The notes under the pieces: generated by a model | What the model saw: the letters and a program-made list of their open reading frames with translations, nothing else | Database searches by the model: none | What the model was told of the DNA's origin: nothing | Part shown: positions 35,207 through 41,711 of the stretch, one piece after another | Layout: each line of letters begins with the position of its first letter | How positions within the stretch are numbered: the stretch's first letter is position 1 | From: Chthoniobacter flavus | Lineage (GTDB): Bacteria; Verrucomicrobiota; Verrucomicrobiia; Chthoniobacterales; JACTMZ01 | Assembly (NCBI GenBank): GCA_945871065.1 | Contig: CAMBUL010000009.1 | Span: forward strand, 1-49,693 | Direction: 5' to 3' | Length of the DNA stretch: 49,693 bases | Program-made: the position numbers and the translations under genes

Positions 35207-36511
35207 ATGCGATCTATGTATAGCACCCTTCGTTCCACTGTCTGCTTGGTCGCCTTTACTTGGCTCGTATTTTCCGCGCAGGGTAAAGCCGCACAAGCCG
35301 GCACTTACGCCGCCAACGACCTGCTTATGTTTTTCCAAAACCCATCCGAAACCGGAGGAACAGTCGGTCAATCAGATGTCGTTTACTTCAATCTCGGCAG
35401 CACGTTCAATGTGTTCCGCGATGCGGCCACGCCAAGCTCGGGAGCTTTTGGTTCCACCATCTACTTGGGCAACATTAACAGCATTTTGACCTCAAGTTAT
35501 GGAGCGAACTGGACGGATCTGTCCTCCTCGATCTTTTTCGGGGCCAACGGTCAGAACGGCTCGACGTCGGCAGCCAATACATCCACGTTAAACGGCGATT
35601 TCGCGCGCACTGTGTACATCACCAAGGCGCGCACGTCCGTTGGTTCCGTTGGCCAAGCCAACTCGCTTTCCCCGCTGTACGCTCCCTCGCAGACGGCTGT
35701 GGCCGGCCAAATCGCAGGAGCCAATAATATTAGTGGCATGACCCAACCCGGGGTAGCGCTTTCGTCAGGCATCGGAGCAACTCTGCTCTCAGGCTACAAT
35801 CCGTTTTTCAATGGCGCTCCGGCCAACGCTTACAGCGACGTCATTCCCGGCGGGTTGATGGACAGCATCAGCAGCGCAAAAACTTCATTCGGTTCTATCT
35901 CCAACGTTGTGAGTGCGCTTGATCTTTATCGTGTCGCCAAAACGAGCGGAACCGGAACGACGAACGCGTCGATCTGGCAAAACTCCAACAACATTACGGC
36001 AACATATTCCAACAACTTCGGAGTGGCCGGGGGTGGCTCCGCGGCCGCTTTTTACCTTGGGACAATCACCCTCAGCTCCGATGGAGCAGTGAACTTCGTT
36101 GCTGCTGGGGGCTCGAGTGTCAGCGATTACACCGCATGGGCTGCGGAATATCCTGATGCCGACCTGACCGACAAGGAGGGAGACTACGACAAAGATGGCT
36201 TCAAAAATGTCGATGAATACGCCTTTGGGACCAATCCTACGTTGGGGAACACTGCGCTCTCTTCTGCCACGGTTGTGTCAAACAACCTGACTGTTGGCTT
36301 TTTCCGCCGCAGCACGGCCAACGACCAGGCGCCGGCCTACGCCGTGTTTTCCAGCACCGATTTGGGCAACGCGTTCACCAACAATGGCGCGAGCATCTCG
36401 ATCCTGACCAACGTTGCCCCCGCCGGATACCAAGCTGCCTCAGTTACCCAACCGGTGTCCGGCAGCAAAATCTTTTACCGCATCAAGGCGACACTGCCGC
36501 AGGAGAACTAA
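35207..36511 (+). CDS. Surface protein paralogue with DxDxDG/C-terminal beta domain instead of PEP-CTERM
   Basis: The 434-residue product has a signal peptide (RSTVCLVAFTWLVFSAQG), and residues ~26-300 are almost the same as the PEP-CTERM protein at 30695. After VNFVAA the sequence switches: SDYTAWAAEYPDADLTDKEG, then DYDKDGFKNVDEYAFGTNP, a calcium-type loop frequent in verrucomicrobial exoproteins, then a beta domain ending KIFYRIKATLPQEN. It has no PEP motif, no final helix and no Arg cluster, so it would be secreted or held in another way. ATG 35207 or 35216 are both possible. It is a recent duplicate with a swapped end. Confidence 0.88.
   Translation: MRSMYSTLRSTVCLVAFTWLVFSAQGKAAQAGTYAANDLLMFFQNPSETGGTVGQSDVVYFNLGSTFNVFRDAATPSSGAFGSTIYLGNINSILTSSYGANWTDLSSSIFFGANGQNGSTSAANTSTLNGDFARTVYITKARTSVGSVGQANSLSPLYAPSQTAVAGQIAGANNISGMTQPGVALSSGIGATLLSGYNPFFNGAPANAYSDVIPGGLMDSISSAKTSFGSISNVVSALDLYRVAKTSGTGTTNASIWQNSNNITATYSNNFGVAGGGSAAAFYLGTITLSSDGAVNFVAAGGSSVSDYTAWAAEYPDADLTDKEGDYDKDGFKNVDEYAFGTNPTLGNTALSSATVVSNNLTVGFFRRSTANDQAPAYAVFSSTDLGNAFTNNGASISILTNVAPAGYQAASVTQPVSGSKIFYRIKATLPQEN
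35282..36105 (+). repeat. Second copy of the duplicated segment at 30767-31578
   Basis: Long stretches are base-for-base the same in both copies, including synonymous positions (for example the segments encoding NDLLMFFQNPS and GSTFNVFRDAATPSS). Differences cluster near codons for MTQPGV-A and the 3' end. This indicates recent duplication or gene conversion over ~0.8 kb. Confidence 0.9.
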
Positions 36512-36588
36512 CGCCCGCCGGTATTAAGGAAAAGGTTCCCAGTCCGTTATGGGCGGGCACTGACGGTTTTGGTAGATATGGTCTTTTC

Positions 36589-37317
36589 TTGAGTACGCCT
36601 TTGCCAGCCACGGCCCGGTTATCGGTCATCATGCCTGTTTTCAACGAGGCAGGGACTCTGGCGCGTGTGGCGGAGGTTGTTCTCGCCCGCCCCGAAGTGG
36701 GCGAATTGGTCGTGGTCGACGATGCGTCGTCAGATGGCACCTGGGAGGAGTTGCAACGGCTGGCTGCGGCGAACCCCGAACGGGTAAAGGCCCTGCGTCA
36801 TGAGCGCAATAGGGGAAAGGGGGCCGCACTGAAAACAGGTTTTGCTGCAGCCACGGGAGATATCGTCCTCGTGCAGGATGCCGACCTGGAATACGACCCC
36901 GGGGATTATCCGCGGCTGCTCGAGCCGGTCCTGCGCGATGCGGCGGACGCGGTCTTCGGCTCGCGCTTCATTGGCGGATCCAGCCACCGCGTGCTTTATT
37001 TCTGGCACTCGCTGGGTAATCGGTTTCTCACCCTGCTCTCGAACATGGTGACCGATTTGAACCTCACCGACATGGAATGCGGCTACAAAGTGTTCCGCCG
37101 CGACCTGTTGCAAAAGATCACCATCGAGGAGCCGCGCTTTGGCTTCGAGCCGGAGATCGTGGCCAAGGTGGCGCGTTCCGGGGCGCGCATTTACGAAGTC
37201 AGTGTGGCCTACTACGGCCGCACCTACGCCGAAGGTAAAAAGATCAACTGGAAGGACGGCGTCAGTGCCTTCCGCTGCATTCTCAAATACGGGCTGCTGC
37301 GACGAGGGCGGGGATGA
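36589..37317 (+). CDS. GT2 family glycosyltransferase, polyprenol-phosphate sugar synthase type
   Basis: The 242-residue GT-A enzyme has SVIMPVFNEAGTL, VVVDDASSDGTWEEL, RNRGKGAALKTGF, VQDADLEYDPGDYPRLLEP (the DxD metal site) and GSRF, with a C-terminal RRDLL...RFGFEPEIVAKVARSG block. This is the DPM1/undecaprenyl-phosphate glycosyltransferase pattern without C-terminal helices. Such enzymes make polyprenyl-phosphate sugars, the donors used by GT39-like enzymes such as that at 28824. The start is TTG 36589; the ATG 11 bases earlier is closed by a stop. It is not adjacent to the other glycosyl genes, so the link is only functional inference. Confidence 0.9.
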   Translation: MSTPLPATARLSVIMPVFNEAGTLARVAEVVLARPEVGELVVVDDASSDGTWEELQRLAAANPERVKALRHERNRGKGAALKTGFAAATGDIVLVQDADLEYDPGDYPRLLEPVLRDAADAVFGSRFIGGSSHRVLYFWHSLGNRFLTLLSNMVTDLNLTDMECGYKVFRRDLLQKITIEEPRFGFEPEIVAKVARSGARIYEVSVAYYGRTYAEGKKINWKDGVSAFRCILKYGLLRRGRG

Positions 37318-37367
37318 GGAGTTTTAAGGTTTAGGTTTGTAAGTTTTAAGCGTCCGGAGTCTCCGCT

Positions 37368-37692
37368 TTCCGCCGATTGACGGGCGATGGCCAATGGAGG
37401 TGAAGCTGGAGACGGAGAAAGACAGGCCACGGATGGGGAAGATAAACGGCTAGGATATGCCCAGGCGCGGGACCCGCGCCCGGGCAAAGTGCTTCTCCGG
37501 AACCTCATCATCTTCCATCTTCTTCCATCGGTGGCCTGCCTTGGTTTCTGTGGCTGGCCTTTTCCCTCCCACTCAAACTCCAACTCAAGTTTGCCTTCGG
37601 CTGAAGCTTCACGCATCTCCGTCCGCCGCGGCGGACGCCGGTTCAGCTTTTGCTGTCGCCTTCCGCCGATTGACGGGCGACGGCCGTTGGAG
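37368..37692. repeat. Dispersed 3'-end repeat, copy R2, bounded by 32-bp direct repeats
   Basis: This fills most of the 387-bp gap after the GT2 gene. A 32-bp direct repeat starts TTCCGCCGATTGACGGGCGA at 37368 and again at 37661, 293 bp apart, with four differences. Inside are GGGGAAGATAAACGGCTAGG (shared with R1 and R3), a very strong hairpin at 37459-37485 (GCCCAGGCGCGGG / CCCGCGCCCGGGC, overlapping by one base) and TCTCCGTCCGCCGCGGCGGA (shared with R1). No transposase or coding frame is present. Confidence 0.7.
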
Positions 37693-37704
37693 TAGGGATT
37701 GGGC

Positions 37705-37929
37705 ATGGCGAAAGATCGCAAAGTCCGCGAATTCAACGTGGTCATCGAGCGGGACTCCGGGGGTTTTTATGTCGCCTCGGTGCCTGCTCTGCGGGGTTGT
37801 CATACCCAGGCGCGCACTCTCGATCAGTTGACCAAACGCGTCCGCGAGGCGATCGAGCTTTGTCTCGAGGTGGACGATGCCGGTTTTGAAACTTCCGATT
37901 TTGTCGGCGTTCAGCGCATCGCGGTCTGA
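37705..37929 (+). CDS. hicB: HicB-type antitoxin
   Basis: The 74-residue product has the HicB core: FNVVIERDSGGFYVASVPALRGCHTQARTLDQL followed (split here) by TKRVREAIELCLEV. This small partial RNase-H-like fold binds and blocks HicA. It lacks the C-terminal DNA-binding part of longer HicB proteins, so autoregulation would need another protein or the complex. ATG 37705 is used; an in-frame TTG six bases earlier is less likely. Its stop overlaps the hicA start by one base (TGATG). Antitoxin-first order is common in short HicBA pairs. Confidence 0.88.
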   Translation: MAKDRKVREFNVVIERDSGGFYVASVPALRGCHTQARTLDQLTKRVREAIELCLEVDDAGFETSDFVGVQRIAV

Positions 37930-38144
37930 TGCCCAAACTGCGCAAACTCAAGGGCAGGGAGGTTATCAAGATCCTCAAGGATCACGATTTCGAGGTGGTT
38001 CGAGTCAAAGGCAGTCATCATTTTCTTCGTCATGCCGACGGTCGTTGCACCGTTGTTCCCGTGCACGCCGGAGAAATCCTCGGCCCCGGCCTCCTGCTGC
38101 AAATCCTCCGCGATACCGATCTGACCAAGGACGATCTGCAATAG
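37929..38144 (+). CDS. hicA: HicA-type mRNA interferase toxin
   Basis: The 71-residue product has the complete HicA fold: LKGREVIKILKDHDFEVVRVKGSHHFLRH (shown split: LKGREVIKILKDHDF, VKGSHHFLRH). The catalytic His is in GSHH, then come VVPVHAGEILGPGLLLQIL and the LTKDDL end. HicA is a double-stranded-RNA-binding-fold ribonuclease that cleaves mRNA when HicB is lost. It is intact and full-length. Repeat R3 follows. Confidence 0.92.
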   Translation: MPKLRKLKGREVIKILKDHDFEVVRVKGSHHFLRHADGRCTVVPVHAGEILGPGLLLQILRDTDLTKDDLQ

Positions 38145-38177
38145 TTCCCACCTCATCGAACAACTTTCAACTTTAGC

Positions 38178-38360
38178 TTTAGGATAAACGGCTAGAATTT
38201 CCCGGAGAAATTGTTTCCCGCTGGGCCTCCAGCGGGAAACTTACCTTCTTCCATTTGGTTGCCGCGGCGACCCGTCTCGCAGACTCGGCTGTGGCTGGTT
38301 TGATTCTCTGACTCAAACTCCAACTCAGCCCTCAGCCTTTGCCGTTATCGGTGGCTTGCC
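38178..38360. repeat. Dispersed 3'-end repeat, copy R3
   Basis: It starts 33 bp after hicA. It contains a perfect 12-bp stem (GTTTCCCGCTGG-GCCT-CCAGCGGGAAAC, 38213-38240) inside GGATAAACGGCTAGAATTTCC ... AAACTTACCTTCTTCC. It also carries GGCGACCCGTCTCGCAGAC + TCGGCT, the inverse of the left end of R4, and TTATCGGTGGCTTGCCTT, close to R1. Confidence 0.72.
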
Positions 38361-38372
38361 TTGACCCTCTGC

Positions 38373-38612
38373 TCAGGCGCGGGCGAAGCGTTCGGCCAGC
38401 ACCACTTTGATCAGGCTTTGGTAGGGCACGTCGCGGCGGTTGGCCTCGCGTTTGATGGCGTGGAGCAATGGGGCCGGCATGCGCAGGGAGATAGTCTCGG
38501 TCGTGGGCTTGAGATCCGGAAACGCGACACGCTCCGCTTTGGACCAATCTAGCCCGCGACCCTGACGGGCGGGCATGGCGGGAACACGCAAGCGGTCAAC
38601 TTTGGTTTTCAT
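38373..38612 (-). CDS. brnA: BrnA-type antitoxin
   Basis: The 79-residue product has LDWSKAERVAFPDLKPTTETISLRMPAPLLHAIKREANRRDVPYQSLIKVVL (key blocks: FPDLKPTTETISLRMP, IKREANRRDVPYQSLIK), the pattern of BrnA/CopG-like antitoxins with a ribbon-helix-helix C-terminus. It binds BrnT and represses the pair's promoter. ATG 38612 overlaps the brnT 3' end by 17 bp, giving the toxin-first order typical of brnTA. Confidence 0.87.
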   Translation of the reverse strand: MKTKVDRLRVPAMPARQGRGLDWSKAERVAFPDLKPTTETISLRMPAPLLHAIKREANRRDVPYQSLIKVVLAERFARA

Positions 38613-38892
38613 AGATATTCCTTTCCTTGCGGCTCATAGGTCTGGCGGAAATGACGCGCAGTTTCGCGTCACGGACAGTGAAAGCAAGGTGGAGCAACCG
38701 CCCCTCGTCGGTGCGTCCGAGGGCGTGGTGACGCTCTTCGTCCGCGCTGTGCCGGGGGTCGGGCAGGACCAGCAGCGGGGCGTTCTGGAAAAGCTCCTCC
38801 GCCTCGCGGCAGCTGACACTGTGTTTCTGTGTGCTTTTGAGTGCATTTCCCTGGTCCCAATCGAAACCGACAATTCCGGTCCAATTGATCAT
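38596..38892 (-). CDS. brnT: BrnT-type ribonuclease toxin
   Basis: The 98-residue product has GFDWDQGNALKSTQKHSVSCREAEELF, ADEERHHALGRTDEGRLLHLAFTVRD and LRVISARPMSRKERNIYE (each a known BrnT block; the first is split from a longer run). BrnT is a RelE/BECR-fold RNase that inhibits translation. ATG 38892 is chosen because INWTGIVGFDWD is the usual beginning; the longer start would run across the operator-like repeat. It is intact. Confidence 0.88.
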   Translation of the reverse strand: MINWTGIVGFDWDQGNALKSTQKHSVSCREAEELFQNAPLLVLPDPRHSADEERHHALGRTDEGRLLHLAFTVRDAKLRVISARPMSRKERNIYENQS

Positions 38893-38900
38893 GAAGCTTA

Positions 38901-38921
38901 TGTATACGCTGGAGATATACA
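38901..38921. promoter_or_regulatory. Inverted repeat, probable brnTA operator
   Basis: TGTATA, nine bases, then TATACA lie 9 bp upstream of the brnT ATG. BrnA-type ribbon-helix-helix antitoxins bind such palindromes to repress their own operon. The arms are perfect. Confidence 0.55.
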
Positions 38922-38997
38922 AAAGTCAATGTCAGCGCAGGAAGGCACAGAAGTAGTGGATGCTCTTGTCCATGGGAATTTTTAGCCACAGTCGGAG

Positions 38998-39061
38998 GAA
39001 AAGCCGGAGACAGCCCGCTGCGGCGACTCGTCTCACCGGCTCTGCGCGGGTGGCCTTTTGC
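38998..39061. repeat. Partial dispersed 3'-end repeat, copy R5
   Basis: A short fragment, GCGGCGACTCGTCTCACCGG then CTCTG, matches the GGCGACCCGTCTCGCAGACTC part of R3 with several differences. It lies directly after the stop of the minus-strand gene at 39062. Confidence 0.4.
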
Positions 39062-40117
39062 TCAAAACTCCTCGGCTAGCCCCGGCCGTGTGCGGTAGGG
39101 GGCGAATGCGGGGTCGGCGAGGAGGTAGTTGTAAAGCTCGGGAGGCAAGGAAGCTCTTGCTTTCTGCAGGAACGCAGTGGCTTGTTCGTCTTCGCCAAGT
39201 CGCAATCCGAGGTAGGCGGCGGCAAACAGGTCGGCAGGGGCCGCAGCTTCCTGAGGTAACTGCGGCAGGGACCCGTCCTCCATCTCTTGCAACTCGAGGA
39301 GGCGCAAGGTCACGTCCACCGCGGCATGAGCGTCGATCGGTTGTAGGCGCAAGCGTGCCGATTTGAGCATTTCTTTAGCCCGGGCGTTGTCTCCGCGCAG
39401 TCGCCAGCGCATGGCCAATTCGAAGTAAGGAAACGGATTGGCCGGGTCTGCCGTGACGGCCTCGTGCAGCGAGCGCTCTGCGGCTGGCATGACATCACCG
39501 ATCGGCTTCCAACCTGCATCTCCCTCCGCCTGGGCTTCAAGAGATGCCCGCAGGGCGAGCGAATCGGAGACCCGCTCTCCTTTGGCCAGAGACATGGCGA
39601 TGGCCTCTTCGGCCTCTTCAATCTTGCCAGCTTGGAGAGCCGCGAGTCCGAGGAGGTAGTCAAGGGAAGGAATTCGAGGGTTTTCGTTCTGCACGCGGCG
39701 CAAGGAGCTAAGCGCGTGCGTGGCCATCCCTCCTCGCAGGTCGGAAAGGGCGCGCTCGATGGCTTCTTGTTGAGGACGGGTGATGAGCAGAATACCCTCA
39801 GAGGGTGGCGCATTTCGGGCGGCGGAGACAGGCGGGCTCTTGCTCTCGGTTATGGTGGCAGCGGCCAGCCACCAGGCAGCACCCAAGCCGCACGCCATCG
39901 AAAAAAATACCCCGGCAAGCACCCAAGGGAGGATTGGTTGCGGACGTTCCACCACAATGGGAGGCGCGGCGGTGCCGGCAGCAACCATCCGGGCGGCAGT
40001 CGTGGGCGGAGTCGCTCGCTGGGCCTTGGCGCTTCGCGCCCGCCGCACTTCTTCCAATGGTGCCACGGTCATACGGGGTCTAACCTTCAGCACTGGCTGG
40101 AATGAATCGGCTCTCAT
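39062..40117 (-). CDS. TPR-like single-span membrane protein, paralogue A
   Basis: The 351-residue product has a basic, disordered N-terminal ~60 residues, one helix (ILPWVLAGVFFSMACGLGAAWWLAAA), then an extracytoplasmic helical repeat domain: AIERALSDLRGGMATHALSSL, YLLGLAALQAGKIEEAEEAIAMSL, AAERSLHEAVTADPANPFPYFELAM. It ends in PELYNYLLADPAFAPYRTRP-GLAEEF. The repeats resemble TPRs and suggest a protein-binding scaffold in the periplasm. The next upstream gene is a paralogue sharing the end. A copy of the repeated palindrome is 59 bp upstream. Function unknown. Confidence 0.75.
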   Translation of the reverse strand: MRADSFQPVLKVRPRMTVAPLEEVRRARSAKAQRATPPTTAARMVAAGTAAPPIVVERPQPILPWVLAGVFFSMACGLGAAWWLAAATITESKSPPVSAARNAPPSEGILLITRPQQEAIERALSDLRGGMATHALSSLRRVQNENPRIPSLDYLLGLAALQAGKIEEAEEAIAMSLAKGERVSDSLALRASLEAQAEGDAGWKPIGDVMPAAERSLHEAVTADPANPFPYFELAMRWRLRGDNARAKEMLKSARLRLQPIDAHAAVDVTLRLLELQEMEDGSLPQLPQEAAAPADLFAAAYLGLRLGEDEQATAFLQKARASLPPELYNYLLADPAFAPYRTRPGLAEEF

Positions 40118-40176
40118 CGCTGTTTTGTTCGGCCGAAGGTTTCACCTTTCTCCGTACGGGTCGGAAAGATCGCAGT

Positions 40177-40194
40177 GGTGAAATTTTCGTCACA
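40177..40194 (-). promoter_or_regulatory. TGTGA-N8-TCACA palindrome, copy 10
   Basis: In gene orientation the site reads TGTGACGAAAATTTCACC: an exact left arm, one mismatch on the right and an 8-base spacer. It lies 59 bp before TPR paralogue A, so that gene is probably transcribed on its own rather than from paralogue B. Confidence 0.6.
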
Positions 40195-40336
40195 TCACGT
40201 CAAGAGGCAGTTTCTTTCAGCTCGAGGGCACTTGGGGGCCATTTCAGTGACTGCGACGCTCTTTCATCGCCTGCCTGACCTCCGTCTCTTCGCCCCACGT
40301 CGCACCGAGGTGCTGCGGCCTACGGGAACCGATTTT

Positions 40337-41479
40337 TCAAAACTCCTCGGCGAGTCCGGGCCTTGCGCGGTAGGGGGCGAATGCGGGGTCGGCGATGAGG
40401 TAGTTGTAAAGCTCGGGCTTCAGGCGTTCGCGCGCCTTTTTGAGCAGACGGATGATTGAGGCGTAATCTTCCTGTCGCATGGCGACATAGGCCGCACCGA
40501 AGAGACTGGCAGTGTTTTTGTCCGGATCGAGGTTGGTTGGAAGCAATTCGGTGGGCTTTTGCTCCAGCTCGATAAGCAGGAGGGTTGTATCGACCGTGAC
40601 AGCGGGGTCCACGGGTTGCAGCCTGAGCCGGGCGGAGGCGAGCATGGCGAGGGCGGCCTCGCGTTCGCCGCGCGCCCGCATCTGCATGCCCAAGTCCAAC
40701 CGCGGGGCCGGGTTGGCTTGGTCGGCGGCGATGGCCTGGCGAAGGAGGGATTCGACCCTCTCAGCCCGTTGGTCCGCGCTGCGCTCCGGACCAAGTCCGC
40801 GCTCCAAATTTTCCCATGTCGCGCCGAGCGCGTAAGCGTCGGAGGCTTTTTCCGCGGAGCGTTGCGCCAGCGCTATTTCCTGCGCGGCTGCCCTGAGATT
40901 CCCGCCCTGCAAAGCAGCGAGGGCGGTCAGGTAGGAGATGGAACTAAGGCGCGGGTTGGCCGCGCGCAGGGCATAGAGAATTTGGAAGGCGGCCGGCACT
41001 TTATTTTGCCGGATCAAGCTTAGGGCTTGATTGATCGCTTTTTCCTCCGCGTCGCTGGCCGCGACGAAGGTTTCGGGTGTATCGGCGGGAGGCGGTTCCG
41101 GCCGGTTTTCGCGCCGCATGCCGATGGCCAGTCCAAGAGCGAAGGAGAGCCCGATGGAGAGGATCCAAACGGCGCGCCAGACCAAGACACCGCCACGCTT
41201 CTTCCGCGCGGACGGTGCGTTCCGGGCAAGGCCTGAGGGCTGGCCGGGGGAAAGGGGCGATTTTCGCTCACGGGCGATCCGCTCGGTGTCTTGGTAGTCG
41301 GAAGCAGGCTTCCAGGCTTGCGCGGGCCGCGTGGGGAGGGAAAGCACGCTCCTTGCGCTCGCCCCGCCGGCCTTTTGGGCCGCTTGCCATCCGGCGGGCC
41401 GGATAGGCACCGGCGTTGCCGCGGGGGGCTGTGCCCGATCCGCACCTGGTTCCGGGGGCCGATCGATTTCTTCGCTCAT
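40337..41479 (-). CDS. TPR-like single-span membrane protein, paralogue B
   Basis: The 380-residue product has a ~95-residue Pro/Ala/Arg-rich cytoplasmic N-terminus, one helix (LVWRAVWILSIGLSFALGLAIGM), then helical repeats: AINQALSLIRQNKVPAAFQIL, YLTALAALQGGNLRAAAQEIAL, LLRQAIAADQANPAPRLDLGM. It ends in PELYNYLIADPAFAPYRARP-GLAEEF. It is a tandem paralogue of the downstream gene. Between it and the PpiC gene is a 232-bp gap with an operator-like palindrome 108 bp upstream of the ATG. The function is unknown; a periplasmic scaffold for the neighbouring TonB/TpsB set is a guess. Confidence 0.75.
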   Translation of the reverse strand: MSEEIDRPPEPGADRAQPPAATPVPIRPAGWQAAQKAGGASARSVLSLPTRPAQAWKPASDYQDTERIARERKSPLSPGQPSGLARNAPSARKKRGGVLVWRAVWILSIGLSFALGLAIGMRRENRPEPPPADTPETFVAASDAEEKAINQALSLIRQNKVPAAFQILYALRAANPRLSSISYLTALAALQGGNLRAAAQEIALAQRSAEKASDAYALGATWENLERGLGPERSADQRAERVESLLRQAIAADQANPAPRLDLGMQMRARGEREAALAMLASARLRLQPVDPAVTVDTTLLLIELEQKPTELLPTNLDPDKNTASLFGAAYVAMRQEDYASIIRLLKKARERLKPELYNYLIADPAFAPYRARPGLAEEF

Positions 41480-41586
41480 CTTAGAAAATAGAAAAGGCGT
41501 TGGAGATTGGTTGTGGCGAGCCGGAGCAAAGTGAAGACAGCCGCGGGCAATTGAAAGTTGGAAAGCTAGCAGCTTGCTGATGCAAG

Positions 41587-41611
41587 TTGACTCACTCTAA
41601 GGGTGAGTCAA
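41587..41611. promoter_or_regulatory. 25-bp near-perfect palindrome
   Basis: Left arm TTGACTCACTCT and right arm GGGTGAGTCAA (with one A) pair over twelve positions with one mismatch and a 1-base centre. The centre is too tight for a hairpin loop and there is no T run, so an operator is more likely than a terminator. It lies 108 bp upstream of TPR paralogue B. Confidence 0.45.
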
Positions 41612-41711
41612 GCCGGTGAGGTAACTACCCACCCACGTTGCCCCAACCACAAACCACGGTTTCAGGATCAAGGCAAAGGTCATTCCCTAAAGCCCGACGG
41701 TTTAGAAATGG

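Noticed and set aside
36512-36580. Terminator after the surface-protein paralogue
   Set aside because: GCCCGCC and GGCGGGC can pair, but the loop is over 30 bases and no T run follows.
37368-37692. Insertion sequence bounded by direct repeats
   Set aside because: The element is ~325 bp, has no transposase and no terminal inverted repeats; it is kept as a repeat only.
26354-39061. CRISPR array from repeated blocks in intergenic regions
   Set aside because: The copies are kilobases apart, differ in sequence and have no regular spacers.
609-40194. Assigning the repeated palindrome to CRP, FNR or Rex
   Set aside because: The arms look CRP/Rex-like, but the spacing is 8 instead of 6 in all ten copies and FNR arms differ (TTGAT); no such regulator gene is in the window.
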